From positions 496,001 to 560,000 of the forward strand of contig NZ_LNJP01000004.1 of NCBI RefSeq assembly GCF_001547525.1: a stretch of DNA of 64,000 bases, read 5' to 3'. Below the pieces are notes generated by a model that did not search any database, was not told the DNA's origin, and worked only from the letters and a program-made list of their open reading frames with translations. Shown piece by piece: positions 1 through 9,320 of the stretch. Position numbers and translations under genes: made by a program. The first letter of the stretch is position 1; each line of letters starts with the position of its first letter. This DNA comes from Burkholderia anthina (GTDB taxonomy: Bacteria > Pseudomonadota > Gammaproteobacteria > Burkholderiales > Burkholderiaceae).

Positions 1-936
1 GCGGCCATGGTCGGGACGCACGTAGCCGGTGAAGCCGGTGTCGTGGTACGCCTTCACGATCGCGGCGATGTCGAGCGAGCCGCAGCTCGACAGATGCGCG
101 GTTTCCTCGAAATCGCCGTTCGCATCGACCTTCACGTTGCGGATGTGCGCGAAATGGATGCGGCCCATCGCGCCGAACTCGCGCACGAGCGCTTCGACGT
201 CGTTCTCGGGGCCCGCGCCGAGCGAGCCCGAGCACAGCGTCAACCCGTTCGCGGGAGAGTCGACGAGGCGCACGATCCGTGCGAGATCGTCGCGGTTTTT
301 CACGATGCGCGGTAGCCCGAAGATCGGTCGCGGCGGATCGTCGGGGTGGATCGCCATCTTCACGCCGGCTTCCTCGGCGACCGGAATGATCGCCTTCAGG
401 AAGTATTCGAGGTTGGCCCACAGCGCGTGCTCGTCGACGTCGCGGTAGTCGGCGAGCAGCGCCTGCAACTGTTCGGGCCGGTAGCTCGAATCCCAGCCGG
501 GCAGCGCGATGCCGTCGTTCGGATCGATCCGGTCGACCGCGTCGGTGCTGAATGCGAGGCAGGTCGAACCGTCGTCGAGCGTCTTCGACAGCTCGGTGCG
601 CGTCCAGTCGAACACGGGCATGAAGTTGTAGCAGACGACGCGGATGCCGGCCGCGCCGAGATGGCGGATCGTCTGCCGGTAGTGGTCGATCAGGCGGTCG
701 CGGCCCGGCTTGCCGAGCTTGATGTCCTCGTGCACGGGCACCGACTCGACGACGTCGAACTGCAGGCCGGCGCGTTCGATCGTCGCCTTCAGCGCTTCGA
801 TCTTGTGCGCGGGCCAGACCTCGCCCACCGGTTCGTCGTAGATCGCGGACACGATATGCGTGACGCCGGGGATCTGGCGGATGTATTGCAGCGAGACCGG
901 ATCGGACTCGCCGTACCAACGGAAAGACATCTTCAC
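1..936 (-). CDS. uxuA: Mannonate dehydratase, C-terminus cut by window edge
   Basis: Dehydrates D-mannonate to 2-keto-3-deoxygluconate in hexuronate catabolism in the cytoplasm. The N-terminus reads [19 protein letters not shown] after a short leader, and the segments [21 protein letters not shown] and HIRNVK are typical of the UxuA TIM barrel with its metal-binding His and Asp. The frame runs off the left edge at a conserved [14 protein letters not shown] block, so only the last part is missing. I chose GTG at 936 because an AGGAG lies 8 nt upstream (945-949); an ATG two codons later (930) is the alternative. It diverges from a GntR regulator, and the intergenic region carries UxuR/ExuR-like operators, so local control is likely. 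Confidence 0.93.
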   Translation of the reverse strand, partial: MKMSFRWYGESDPVSLQYIRQIPGVTHIVSAIYDEPVGEVWPAHKIEALKATIERAGLQFDVVESVPVHEDIKLGKPGRDRLIDHYRQTIRHLGAAGIRVVCYNFMPVFDWTRTELSKTLDDGSTCLAFSTDAVDRIDPNDGIALPGWDSSYRPEQLQALLADYRDVDEHALWANLEYFLKAIIPVAEEAGVKMAIHPDDPPRPIFGLPRIVKNRDDLARIVRLVDSPANGLTLCSGSLGAGPENDVEALVREFGAMGRIHFAHIRNVKVDANGDFEETAHLSSCGSLDIAAIVKAYHDTGFTGYVRPDHGR

Positions 937-1020
937 TGGAGCGGCTCCTGGCTGGCGGTTCATGCGTCGGACGGCTGGGGCGGCAGCGTGCCGGCCCGTC
1001 GTCGGTATGCGGATTATGAT

Positions 1021-1030
1021 TGGTATGCCA
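1021..1030. promoter_or_regulatory. UxuR/ExuR-like operator 1
   Basis: TGGTATGCCA, an inverted repeat with one mismatch, first of three TGGT-NN-RCCA sites between uxuA and the GntR gene. The pattern resembles the known core of E. coli UxuR/ExuR sites (TGGTATACCA). Assignment to the adjacent regulator is inference. Confidence 0.6.
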
Positions 1031-1044
1031 GTTGTACGGGATAG

Positions 1045-1054
1045 TGGTTTACCA
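1045..1054. promoter_or_regulatory. UxuR/ExuR-like operator 2
   Basis: TGGTTTACCA, second site of the set, 24 bp centre to centre from operator 1. That is a little over two helical turns, which would allow binding on the same DNA face. Confidence 0.6.
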
Positions 1055-1142
1055 GTTGTTCGGGCGAACGCTGGCCCGTGTGACGTTTCCGGAAGCGCCA
1101 GACAAGGCCGGCCGACGGTCGAACCGGGGGTGTCGTACAAAT

Positions 1143-1152
1143 TGGTGTACCA
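1143..1152. promoter_or_regulatory. UxuR/ExuR-like operator 3
   Basis: TGGTGTACCA flanked by AAAT on the left and TTTT on the right, so the extended site closely matches the ExuR/UxuR palindrome. It lies 54 bp before the GntR start codon, suggesting autorepression. Confidence 0.65.
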
Positions 1153-1205
1153 TTTTGACGATCCGGCGCCGCAGCGGCGCCGGCCAGCCTGTTGCGAGCC
1201 TTCCG

Positions 1206-1928
1206 ATGACCGATCTTTCCAGCCTGCCCGCCAGCCGCGACACCGATGCCGCGGACCGCTCCTATATCGGCCTCGCGCGACAGATTCACGCGATGGTGGC
1301 CGCCGGCGCGTTCGAAGCCGGCGCGCGGCTGCCGTCGGAGCGCAGCCTGGCCGACCAGTTCGGCGTGAGCCGCACGCAGGTGCGCGAGGCGATCATCGCG
1401 CTCGAGGTGCAGGGAATCGTCGAGGTGCGGATCGGCTCGGGCATCTATGTGTCGGCGGCCGATGCCGCGCGGCCTGTGACGTTCGAAGTACCGCGCGGCC
1501 CGGGGCCGATCGAGACGCTGCGCGCGCGCGGGCTGATCGAGGCGGAAGTCGCGGCGCTCGCGGCGACCGAACGCAAGGATGCCGATCTCGACCGCCTGTT
1601 TTTCTCGCTGACGACGATGCGCGAGCAGATGAACGACAAGGCCGCCTATGACGCGGCCGATCGCCAGTTCCATCTGCGAATCGCGGAATCGACCGGCAAT
1701 ACGGTGCTGCTGCACATGGTCACGGCGATGTGGGATTGTGCGCGCAGCGATCCGCTGTGGGACAAGATCGAGGAGCACTTTCACTCGACCGCGCTGCGCG
1801 AGGCGTCGCAGGACGATCACCAGCGCATCTTCGCGACGATCATGGCGCGCGACGCGGACGGTGCGCGCGACGCGATGCGCGCGCACCTGTCGCGCGTGAT
1901 CGCGGAATTCACGCAGGCCTGGCGCTGA
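1206..1928 (+). CDS. GntR family (FadR subfamily) regulator, hexuronate type
   Basis: 240 residues. An N-terminal winged helix (about 20-85) shows the GntR signature [20 protein letters not shown] followed by [14 protein letters not shown]-terminal all-helical FCD ligand domain (about 105-230) carries the metal-ligand pattern D..FH...A...GN and later H..I..AI...D. The start ATG follows the operator region directly. Divergent pairing with uxuA and the TGGT..ACCA operators suggest a UxuR/ExuR-like repressor released by a uronate intermediate. The fold is clear; the ligand is inferred from the neighbour. Confidence 0.9.
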   Translation: MTDLSSLPASRDTDAADRSYIGLARQIHAMVAAGAFEAGARLPSERSLADQFGVSRTQVREAIIALEVQGIVEVRIGSGIYVSAADAARPVTFEVPRGPGPIETLRARGLIEAEVAALAATERKDADLDRLFFSLTTMREQMNDKAAYDAADRQFHLRIAESTGNTVLLHMVTAMWDCARSDPLWDKIEEHFHSTALREASQDDHQRIFATIMARDADGARDAMRAHLSRVIAEFTQAWR

Positions 1929-2087
1929 CGTTCGTCTTCGCGACCCGACACGGGCCTGTGTAATCGCGTCGCATTTGCCGTCCGCGGCCCGCGAACGCGC
2001 GCCGTGTGCGGCTTGTTCCAATTGCGCGACCGTGCGTTTTATGGTCTCGTTGCGGGATATCGCATCGACTCGAAAAAGGACAGTCGA

Positions 2088-3218
2088 ATGCAGCCGGGCG
2101 ATTCACACGGGGTCCCATTGATCAGCGGAATTGGCGCACCCAGGCGCGCACGCGGCGCCGTGCGCGCGCTGCTCGTCATATTGACGCTGGGCTTGCTGGC
2201 GCCCGTGCCGCCCACCTTCGCCGCCTCTCCCGAAACCGCCAACGACAACGTGCTGCGCGTGCTGGCGTGGCCCGGTTATGCGGACAGCGATATCGTCAGC
2301 GCATTCGAGGCGCAGTTTCATGTGCGCGTCGAGGTGACGCTGGTCGATTCCGACGAAGCGCTGTGGGCGCGCATGCACAGCGCATCGCCGCCCCCGTACG
2401 ACGTGCTGGCCGCGAATACGGCCGAGATCCAGCGCTATGCGCACGAACACCTGCTCGCACCGATCGACCTGCCGCGCGTCCCGAACCGGCGGCGGCAGTT
2501 GCCGAATTTCCAGCAGCTCGCGACGATCGGCGGCCTCGTGCAGGACGGCGCGTCCTACGCGATTCCGTTCACGTATTCGTCGATGGGGCTGATCTACGAC
2601 CGCAAGCAGGTGCCGGCCGCGCCGCGCTCGATGCGCGAGTTGTGGAATCCGCGCTATCGCGGCAAGGTGCTCGACTTCAACAGCGCGCAGCACAATTTCT
2701 CGTTTACGGCGCTGGCGCTCGGCTATCCCGACCCGTTCCGCCTGTCGCCTGCGCAGACGCTTGCCGTCGCCCGCAAGCTGATCGACCTGCGCCGCAACCT
2801 GCTGACGTACTACACGCTGCCCGAGGAGGCGACCGCGCTCTTTGTCCAGCATCGCGCAGCGCTGATGTTCGGCAACTACGGCACGCAGCAGGTCGAGCAG
2901 TTGCGTCGCGCCGGCGCGGACGTCGGCTACGTGATCCCGGACGAAGGCGCGCTGGCATGGCTCGACTGCTGGGCCGTCACGCGCGGCGCGCAACGTCCCC
3001 AGCTCGCGTTCGCGTGGATCAACTACATGCTCGAACCGGCGATCGGCACGCTGCTCACCGAGCGCCAGGGTCTCGCGAACACGCTCGAGCCGCCTCGCGG
3101 CGTGGAGACCGGGCGCCAGCATCTCGTCTGGATTCAGCCCGTGGAGGACATCGCGCGCCGCGAATCGCTGTGGAGCCGCATCGTGTCGGGCGACCGGCCG
3201 GAGCAGTTCGGAAAATGA
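2088..3218 (+). CDS. PotD-like periplasmic solute-binding protein
   Basis: 376 residues. A cleavable signal peptide (hydrophobic stretch about 26-42, cleavage near TFA-AS) precedes a type-2 periplasmic binding fold. LRVLAWPGYADSDIVSAFEA, YDVLAANTAEIQRY, IPFTYSSMGLIYDRK and the late LDCWAVTRGA.....AFAWINYMLEP are typical of the PotD/PotF polyamine-binding family. An AAAGGA site about 8 nt upstream fixes the start; the frame is open 28 codons further upstream. There is no transporter permease or ATPase nearby. Instead its stop overlaps the start of a membrane diguanylate cyclase by 4 nt, so it probably acts as a sensory ligand carrier, as NspS does for MbaA in Vibrio cholerae, rather than in import. 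Confidence 0.88.
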   Translation: MQPGDSHGVPLISGIGAPRRARGAVRALLVILTLGLLAPVPPTFAASPETANDNVLRVLAWPGYADSDIVSAFEAQFHVRVEVTLVDSDEALWARMHSASPPPYDVLAANTAEIQRYAHEHLLAPIDLPRVPNRRRQLPNFQQLATIGGLVQDGASYAIPFTYSSMGLIYDRKQVPAAPRSMRELWNPRYRGKVLDFNSAQHNFSFTALALGYPDPFRLSPAQTLAVARKLIDLRRNLLTYYTLPEEATALFVQHRAALMFGNYGTQQVEQLRRAGADVGYVIPDEGALAWLDCWAVTRGAQRPQLAFAWINYMLEPAIGTLLTERQGLANTLEPPRGVETGRQHLVWIQPVEDIARRESLWSRIVSGDRPEQFGK

Positions 3219-4984
3219 TCCGGCTCGGGCTCACGTCGAAGCTGTCGGTGCTGTTCGCATGCATCGGCGTGATCGCGTCCGGCACGACCGGCTACTACGC
3301 GTATCGCGCCAACCGCGCGATGCTCGTGCAGGAAGCGCAGCACAGCCTGCTGATGTCGACGCAATTGCTCGGCCAGCGCTTCACGACCGCGCTCGCCGAC
3401 GTGGCCGACGATGCGCTCGTGCTCGCGCAGTTGCCGTCGTCCGCGTTCGTCGCGGGCGCCGACCACCCGGACAACGCGAGCCGCATGCGGCTCGAGCAGG
3501 TGTATTACAGCTTCATGAGGAATCATCCGGAATACCTGCAGATCCGCCTGATCGCGAGCGGGCATTTCGGGATCGAACGCATTCGCCTCGATCGCGATGC
3601 GCGCGGCATCGTCGTGCTGCCCGAAAGCGTATTCCAGGAGAAAGGACAGTTTTCCTACGTATTCGATACGCTCGCGATGGCGCCCGGTCATATCTACCTG
3701 TCGCCGATCGCGATCAATCACGAGACGGGCGCGCATGCGGCGCAAGGGCTGCCGATCCTGCGCGTGGGGACGCCGGTGGTCGACGCGTCGGGCCAGACGG
3801 TCGGCGCGCTCGTCGTCGACGTCGAGCTGTCGCGCGTGTTCGACCGGCTCGAACGCGACCTGCCGCGAGACTACGGGGTCTATCTCGCGAACGAGTGGGG
3901 CGACTTTCTCGTGCATCCCGATTCGTCACAGACGTTCGGCTTCGATCGCGGCCGGCGCGTGCTGATGCAGGATCGCTTCGCGGCCACGCGCGCGCTGTTC
4001 GACAGTGCGCGCACGAACGTGACGCTCAACGGCCTCGCGCAGCCCGACGAGGCGCCGGGCCAGATGTTCGCGTTCGTGCGTACGCCGTTCGGGCACGACG
4101 ACGGCAACCGCTTCGTCGTGCTCGGGATGGCCCGCCCGCTGGGCGACGTGCTCGCGCCGGCCGGCATGCTGGGCGAACGGATCGTCAGGATGGTGCTCGT
4201 ATCGAGCATGCTCGCGGTGATCCTTGCGATCCTGTTCGCGCGTGCGATCACGCGGCCGTTGCAGACGCTTGCGCGCGCGGCGACGCATGTGTTCGACGAT
4301 CCGGCCGCCGAACGGCTGCCGGTCGAGCGTGCCGACGAGATCGGCGTGCTCGCGCGCTGTTTCGAAAGCATGCGCGTCGAGATCCGCACGCAGGTCGCGA
4401 TGCTGCGCGCGAAGCAGCAGGAGCTCACGCATCTCGCCGGCCACGATCCGCTGACCGCGCTGCCGAATCGTATGCTGTTCATGGAGCATCTGGACGCCGC
4501 GATCCGGCACGCGGCCGCGGTACGCGAAGGACTGGCCGTCATGTTCGTCGACCTGGACGGGTTCAAGCAGATCAACGACCAGCTCGGACACTCGGCCGGC
4601 GATCGCACGCTGGTCACCGTTGCGAAGCGGTTGACCCACGTGCTGCGCAGCGGCGACATGGTGGCCCGGCTCGGCGGCGACGAATTCATCGTGCTGCTCT
4701 CGGACGTGCATTCGCCGGCGGTGATCGGCGATGTCGCGACGCGCATCCAGATCGTGATGGCCGAGGAACTGGAGTTCGACGAACGGCGCGTGGCCGTCGG
4801 GGCGAGCATCGGTGTCAGCGAGTTCCCCGCGGACGGCGCGTCGGCCGAGGAACTGCTCGTCAAGGCCGACGCGGCGATGTACGCGGCCAAGGCGTCCGCG
4901 CAGCGCGCATGCGTGCGCTACCAGGATCTGATTCGGGGCAGCGCGCCGGACGAGACCGGCCGCGTCGCGTCGGGCGGCCGCTGA
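3215..4984 (+). CDS. Membrane diguanylate cyclase (Cache-HAMP-GGDEF)
   Basis: 589 residues; makes cyclic di-GMP at the inner membrane. TM1 is at about 8-28. A large periplasmic Cache-type sensor region (about 35-315) contains GIERIRLDRDARGIVVLPE and LPILRVGTPVVDASGQTVGALVVDVELS. TM2 is at about 325-343, HAMP at about 344-395, and the GGDEF domain at about 410-575 with intact GGDEF at 487-491. An inhibitory-site RxxD (RSGD, 478-481) sits five residues before it, so both catalysis and product inhibition look intact. There is no EAL domain. The start ATG overlaps the upstream stop (ATGA), implying translational coupling to the binding protein. A strong terminator hairpin follows. Confidence 0.93.
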   Translation: MIRLGLTSKLSVLFACIGVIASGTTGYYAYRANRAMLVQEAQHSLLMSTQLLGQRFTTALADVADDALVLAQLPSSAFVAGADHPDNASRMRLEQVYYSFMRNHPEYLQIRLIASGHFGIERIRLDRDARGIVVLPESVFQEKGQFSYVFDTLAMAPGHIYLSPIAINHETGAHAAQGLPILRVGTPVVDASGQTVGALVVDVELSRVFDRLERDLPRDYGVYLANEWGDFLVHPDSSQTFGFDRGRRVLMQDRFAATRALFDSARTNVTLNGLAQPDEAPGQMFAFVRTPFGHDDGNRFVVLGMARPLGDVLAPAGMLGERIVRMVLVSSMLAVILAILFARAITRPLQTLARAATHVFDDPAAERLPVERADEIGVLARCFESMRVEIRTQVAMLRAKQQELTHLAGHDPLTALPNRMLFMEHLDAAIRHAAAVREGLAVMFVDLDGFKQINDQLGHSAGDRTLVTVAKRLTHVLRSGDMVARLGGDEFIVLLSDVHSPAVIGDVATRIQIVMAEELEFDERRVAVGASIGVSEFPADGASAEELLVKADAAMYAAKASAQRACVRYQDLIRGSAPDETGRVASGGR

Positions 4985-4998
4985 CGGCGGGCCGAAAC

Positions 4999-5030
4999 GC
5001 GAAGAGCCCGTCGCGGGACGGGCTCTTCGC
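4999..5030 (+). terminator. Hairpin terminator after the cyclase
   Basis: Perfect 14-bp stem (4999-5012 with 5017-5030) and 4-nt loop GCGG, 15 nt after the cyclase stop. No clear T-run follows on either strand. It could serve both converging genes. Confidence 0.7.
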
Positions 5031-5067
5031 CGTGCGGGCTGCGCGCGCAGGGCGCGCGGCGGCGCGC

Positions 5068-5367
5068 TTAATGGCCGAAGTAGACCGAGTCGTGCCGGCT
5101 TTGCACCCGCACGGCCGGTGCGCCGCTCTCGCCGGTCGCGGCCGGTTGCGAACCGAAGCCGCTGTTGTCGACGCCGCGCACGCGGGCTTCCGCGGCCTGG
5201 ACGTCGGCCGGGTAGTACGGGCTCGACTGGCTCGGCTTGTAGCCGGCGTTTTCGAGCTGGACCAGTTCGTTGCGCACCTGGGCGCGGGTCACGGTGCTTT
5301 GTGCGAATGCGCCGAACGAGGCGGACAGGGCGACGGCGGCTGCGACTGCGGAAACGAGCGATTTCAT
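5068..5367 (-). CDS. DUF4148 family small exported protein
   Basis: 99 residues with a Sec signal peptide (MKSLVSAVAAAVALSASFGAFA, cleaved after AFA). The mature part has TRAQVRNELVQLENAGYKP and YPADVQAAEARV, the hallmark of DUF4148, a family largely restricted to Burkholderiaceae. Function is unknown; members are small periplasmic proteins. A GGAGG lies 5-6 nt before the ATG. Transcription converges on the terminator behind the diguanylate cyclase. Confidence 0.85.
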   Translation of the reverse strand: MKSLVSAVAAAVALSASFGAFAQSTVTRAQVRNELVQLENAGYKPSQSSPYYPADVQAAEARVRGVDNSGFGSQPAATGESGAPAVRVQSRHDSVYFGH

Positions 5368-5656
5368 GATGACCTCCGGTGTTTATTGGCTTTCCGCGTT
5401 CGACGCCATGTCGTCAGCGGTTGAATACATCGTAGGCGCCGGGTCACCTAGGGTAAACGTGAATTTGAGCGAAAGATCGTTGCTTTCGCGGTAACAATGC
5501 CGCGACCGAACGCCTTCTGTCCCCATGCTGTATTACGGGGATTGAACGGAGTGGCGGGAGAGTGAAAGGGCCGGATGCTCCGCAGCCGCGGGCGCCGGAG
5601 CGTCGAAGGGCCGGCGACCGTCGGGGCGGCGGCACGGCTCGCGCCAGGGTGCCGGA

Positions 5657-5914
5657 TCAGACCCCGTCGTCGTCGATTTCCTTGCGCTCGCGGCGTTCCT
5701 CGTTGCCGCGACGCGCGCGCAGCCGCTGGCGCGACAGGACCGCGATCACTTGCTGGGTCGGCGCGCCGGACGGCAACTCGTTGCGGATGCGATCGGGGAC
5801 CATCGGCAGGCCCGCGCGCTGCCGGCGCAGCGCCTTGGCGATTGCCCGGCGGCATTCGTCGCCGTGGCAATCCCATTCATCGCGGATTCTCTGGCAATAA
5901 CGGCATTGTTCCAT
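5657..5914 (-). CDS. Small Cys-containing hypothetical protein
   Basis: 85 residues, no family recognised. The N-terminus carries CxxC and two later cysteines (C4, C7, C16, C21, with H17 nearby), a spacing that could hold a zinc ion. The C-terminus is very basic and then acidic (RRGNEERRERKEIDDD). No signal peptide or membrane segment. It diverges from the LysR gene. Codon use fits the neighbours, but support is only the open frame and the cysteine pattern. Confidence 0.55.
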   Translation of the reverse strand: MEQCRYCQRIRDEWDCHGDECRRAIAKALRRQRAGLPMVPDRIRNELPSGAPTQQVIAVLSRQRLRARRGNEERRERKEIDDDGV

Positions 5915-6135
5915 CCGGCTAGTCTAGCGCGTCTTCGGGAATGGAGCAGGACGTGGTGCCGGACGCCGGCGGCGCCGGGCGTGGCAGTCCTTCAGTCGGA
6001 TTGAAGTGCATCATCGAATGGTGCGGCGTGGCGACGCGTGGGTGTCCGCTGCCTGACCGCAGGGCCGGTTCAATATAATTCAAGAGAACGCGGCGCACCA
6101 TGCACGAAGTACATGCCCTCGAACAAGGAAACCCG

Positions 6136-7032
6136 ATGACGCTTGCCCAGTTGCAGGCCCTGGCTGCGGTGGTCGAACTCGGCTCGCTGACGGCCGCGGC
6201 AGACCGGCTCAGCCGCAGCCAATCCGCGATCAGCCACGCGCTGACGGAGCTGGAGGACATCACGCAGGTCAAGCTGCTCTGGCGCGACCGGCAGCCGGTC
6301 GTCCTGACGGCGGCCGGCGAACGCCTGTGGCCGTATGTGCAGAGCGTGGTGCGGGAAGCGCAGCTGCTGCGTCAGCAGTTCAGCCTGGCGCGCGGCAAGC
6401 TCGAAGGAAAGCTGGTGGTCGCGTCGCTGCCGAGCGTGTCGCTGGCGTTCGTCGTTCCCGCGCTCGAGGCGTTGAAGGCGATGCACCCGGGCGTATCGGC
6501 GGTGCTGCTCGAAGGCACGGACAGCGAAGTCGAAGGGTGGATCGACGACGGGACGGCCGACGTCGGCGTGGTGGCCGGCACGAAGACGTTCGCGCACAAC
6601 CTGCCGCTGCTCGACGAGGATTTCGTCGCGGTGGCGGCCGCCGACATGTTCGCCGGCCGCAAGAGCGTGTCGGCCAGGCAGTTGGCCGCGGCGCCGTTCA
6701 TCTTCTCGAAGGCCGGGTGCGGGCCGGTGATCGCGGATTACTTCGCGCGCGGCGGCGCGCCGCTTCGGGCGGCGTTCAACGTGGTCGAGATGCGCACCAT
6801 CCTGTCGATGGCCGAAGCCGGCATGGGCGTGTCGATCGTGCCGCGCATCACGCTCACGTACACACCGTTCGGCGGCCGCGTGCTGGCCCTGTCGCCGCGG
6901 CTGCATCGGTCCGTGCGGCTGGCGTGGAATACCGCCGGCAACGCGGTCGCCGACGCGTTCGTGCGGCTCGTCGACGCGCAACGTGCGAAAGCGGAAAAGA
7001 CGATTCGCACGCGCGCGAAAAAGGGCAGGTAG
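6136..7032 (+). CDS. LysR family transcriptional regulator
   Basis: 298 residues. The N-terminal winged helix (1-60) reads MTLAQLQALAAVVELGSLTAAADRLSRSQSAISHALTELE when joined across the helix-turn-helix. The rest is the LysR substrate-binding domain (about 88-285). An AAGGA 6 nt upstream selects this ATG over one 12 codons earlier. A TATAAT at 6073-6078 sits upstream as a plausible -10. It is followed in the same direction by a RhtB/LysE exporter, the likeliest target. The inducer is not predictable. Confidence 0.9.
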   Translation: MTLAQLQALAAVVELGSLTAAADRLSRSQSAISHALTELEDITQVKLLWRDRQPVVLTAAGERLWPYVQSVVREAQLLRQQFSLARGKLEGKLVVASLPSVSLAFVVPALEALKAMHPGVSAVLLEGTDSEVEGWIDDGTADVGVVAGTKTFAHNLPLLDEDFVAVAAADMFAGRKSVSARQLAAAPFIFSKAGCGPVIADYFARGGAPLRAAFNVVEMRTILSMAEAGMGVSIVPRITLTYTPFGGRVLALSPRLHRSVRLAWNTAGNAVADAFVRLVDAQRAKAEKTIRTRAKKGR

Positions 7033-7149
7033 CGGCCGACCGCAAGATGAACGGCGCTCATGGGCCGCTTGCAGTTTTTTCATGCCGATGACGGCCGCGA
7101 TGCAATACATTGTTCGCACCTCGTGATCGTCGCCCTGAAGGAGCGTGCC

Positions 7150-7782
7150 GTGCCTGCCTTGCCCACCCTGTTTGCGTTCGGACTCGTGTCGCTCGGCATG
7201 GTGCTGACGCCCGGACCGAACATGATCTACCTGGTTTCGCGCTCGATCTGCCAGGGCCGCCGCGCCGGGCTGGTGTCGCTCGGCGGCGTCGCGCTGGGAT
7301 TCGTGTTCTACATGGTGTGCGCGGCCGTGGGCATTACCGCGCTGGTGATGACCGTGCCGTATGCGTACGATGCGCTGCGCGTTGCCGGCGCGCTGTATCT
7401 CGCCTACCTCGCGTGGCAGGCGCTGAAGCCGGGCGGGCGCTCCGCGTTTCAGGTCAGGGAGTTGCCGCACGACAGCCGCATCAGGTTGTTCGCGATGGGC
7501 TTCGTCACGAACCTCGCGAACCCGAAGATCGCGGTGATGTACCTGTCGTTGCTGCCGCAGTTCATCGTGCCGGGGCACGGCAGCGTGCTCGCGCAATCGC
7601 TCGCGCTCGGCTGCGTGCAGATCGCGGTGAGCGTCAGCGTCAACGCGCTGATCGCGTGCGCGGCCGGTTCGATCGCGGGCTTTCTCGCGGGGCGGCCGCT
7701 CTGGGCGGCGATTCAGCGCTGGCTGATGGGGACGGTGCTGGCCGGGCTGGCGATGCGGATCGCGCTCGAATCGCAAAGCTAG
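7150..7782 (+). CDS. LysE/RhtB family amino-acid exporter
   Basis: 210 residues, six predicted membrane helices, inner-membrane efflux of an amino acid or derivative. The family signature LTPGPNMIYLVSRSICQGRRAG is near the N-terminus when read in two pieces, with GFVTNLANPKIAVMYLSLLPQF in the middle. The GTG start is chosen because AAGGAG lies 6-7 nt upstream (7138-7143); the open frame extends upstream without a good site. It is co-directional with the LysR gene and converges with yddG. Confidence 0.88.
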   Translation: MPALPTLFAFGLVSLGMVLTPGPNMIYLVSRSICQGRRAGLVSLGGVALGFVFYMVCAAVGITALVMTVPYAYDALRVAGALYLAYLAWQALKPGGRSAFQVRELPHDSRIRLFAMGFVTNLANPKIAVMYLSLLPQFIVPGHGSVLAQSLALGCVQIAVSVSVNALIACAAGSIAGFLAGRPLWAAIQRWLMGTVLAGLAMRIALESQS

Positions 7783-7847
7783 CGCGGTGGACGCGGCTCC
7801 GAGCACGGCCGGTCGCGATCCGGCCTGCCGTCAATGCCAGGCCATCG

Positions 7848-8792
7848 TCACCCGTGGCAATTGCCCTCGGCCTGCTTGCTCGTCCGCACGGGCTCGGCCT
7901 TGTCACGACGCCGGCCGCGTGTCGCGAGCCAGCACAGGATCGACCCGCCGCACACCATCGACGCGCCTTGCCAGAATTCGGCGGACAGCGGCGCATCGAG
8001 CAGCATCGCGGCGAGGGCGGCGGCGAGCACCGGCGTGAAGTACGATGCGCCGACGATGACCGTCACGTTGCCGTGCATGATGCCGGTGTTCCAGGCCGCA
8101 TAGCCCAAGCCGAGCGCCGACGCCGCCAGCACGAGATACGCGACCGCGTGCCAGCTGAACGTCATGGCGCCGCCGCCTTCGATCGCGAACTTGATCCAGA
8201 GCACCGCGGCGACCAGCATGAAGAACGGCGTGACGCCGTTCCTGCCGTCGGCGAGGCGCGCGGTCACCGTGCAATAACCGGCCCAGATCAGCGCGCCGAA
8301 GAATGCCAGCCCGTAACTCAGCGGATTGTCCGCGACGTTGCGCAGCATGCCGGCCGGATCGAGCCCCTGGTCGCCGCCGAGCACCCGGCAGATGCCGAGC
8401 ATCGACAGCAGGACGCCGGGCACGACCAGCAGATTCGCGCGCTGCTTGTTGAATACGATGGCGGCGACCAGCGTGAGGCTCGGCCACAGATAGTTGACCA
8501 TCGCGACTTCGATCGCTTGCTGACCGTTGCGCGCATAGCCGATCGACAGCGACAGGCATACCTCGTACGACACGAACAGCAGCCCGCCCCAGAGCAGATA
8601 GTTTTTCGGAAATCGGCTCAGGTCCGGGAAGCCGATCGAGAACAGCAGCAGCACGGACGCCACCGTATAGATCATCGCCGCGCCGCCGGTCGCGCCGAGG
8701 CTTTCGCTGACCCCGCGAACGAGCGCGACCACCGAGGCCCACAACAGCACCGCGCCGAGCCCGATGAGCGTTGCCTGGTTCTTGCGTTTCAT
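7848..8792 (-). CDS. yddG: Aromatic amino-acid exporter YddG-like (DMT family)
   Basis: About 314 residues and ten predicted helices in two EamA repeats. It lines up strongly with E. coli YddG throughout: QATLIGLGAVLLWASVVAL, LLFVSYEVCLSLSIGYA, QAIEVAMVNYLWPSL and SYFTPVLAAALAAMLLDAPLS. YddG exports aromatic amino acids and paraquat; the substrate here is inferred. I chose the ATG giving MKRKNQATLIG because the family starts there; a further ATG nine codons upstream is possible and neither has a strong ribosome site. Confidence 0.88.
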   Translation of the reverse strand: MKRKNQATLIGLGAVLLWASVVALVRGVSESLGATGGAAMIYTVASVLLLFSIGFPDLSRFPKNYLLWGGLLFVSYEVCLSLSIGYARNGQQAIEVAMVNYLWPSLTLVAAIVFNKQRANLLVVPGVLLSMLGICRVLGGDQGLDPAGMLRNVADNPLSYGLAFFGALIWAGYCTVTARLADGRNGVTPFFMLVAAVLWIKFAIEGGGAMTFSWHAVAYLVLAASALGLGYAAWNTGIMHGNVTVIVGASYFTPVLAAALAAMLLDAPLSAEFWQGASMVCGGSILCWLATRGRRRDKAEPVRTSKQAEGNCHG

Positions 8793-8973
8793 GCTTGCTG
8801 CGTGTTTCAACATGCCCATTCGATTTCGGATGATTCGGGTCGGCTCGCGCGTGCTGGTGTCGCGAGCAGCGGTACCAAGCGAGGGGTTCCGCCGGAAACG
8901 CGCATTTTACGGGGGCGCGGCCGTTGCGGCGTTGCAGCCGCACCTGTATGACCGATGCAGTCGCGCGAACCGA

Positions 8974-9253
8974 TCACGCGTCGTCGATGCGCCACGGCGC
9001 GCCGATTTCCGACAACACGGGTCGATCGAGTCGAGCATCGCGTTCCGCATCGGGCCGAGCGTGGTGACAAGGAGGAAACCGGCTTCGTCGATCGACAGAT
9101 CGATCAGCGGCCAGCCGCCGGCCGCATCGCGAACTTCAAGCCGCCGTTCGTGTGGATCGACGTCGACGTCGCCATGCGCTTGTCGCGGCACATGGCGATG
9201 GCATCGAATGCGGCGGCCGAAGGCGGCGTGCGAATGCGGTATTCGAAACTCAT
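8974..9253 (-). pseudogene. Small gene broken by two frameshifts
   Basis: Three adjoining frames join into one plausible protein of about 93 residues. Frame 1 from 9253 gives MSFEYRIRTPPSAAAFDAIA. Frame 2 gives ERRLEVRDAAGGWPLIDLSI and DEAGFLLVTTLGPMRNAMLD. Frame 3 gives VLSEIGAPWRIDDA and a stop at 8974-8976. Shifts lie near 9190 and near 9027. Each frame is protein-like only in its own segment. The family is not named; it looks like a conserved soluble hypothetical. Either a decayed gene or two sequencing indels. Confidence 0.6.
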
Positions 9254-9320
9254 CTGCATGGGTCTGTATGCGAGGCGGGCAGTCTAACCCGCGCCGGGGT
9301 ATTCCGTTCTCGACGGCGAC

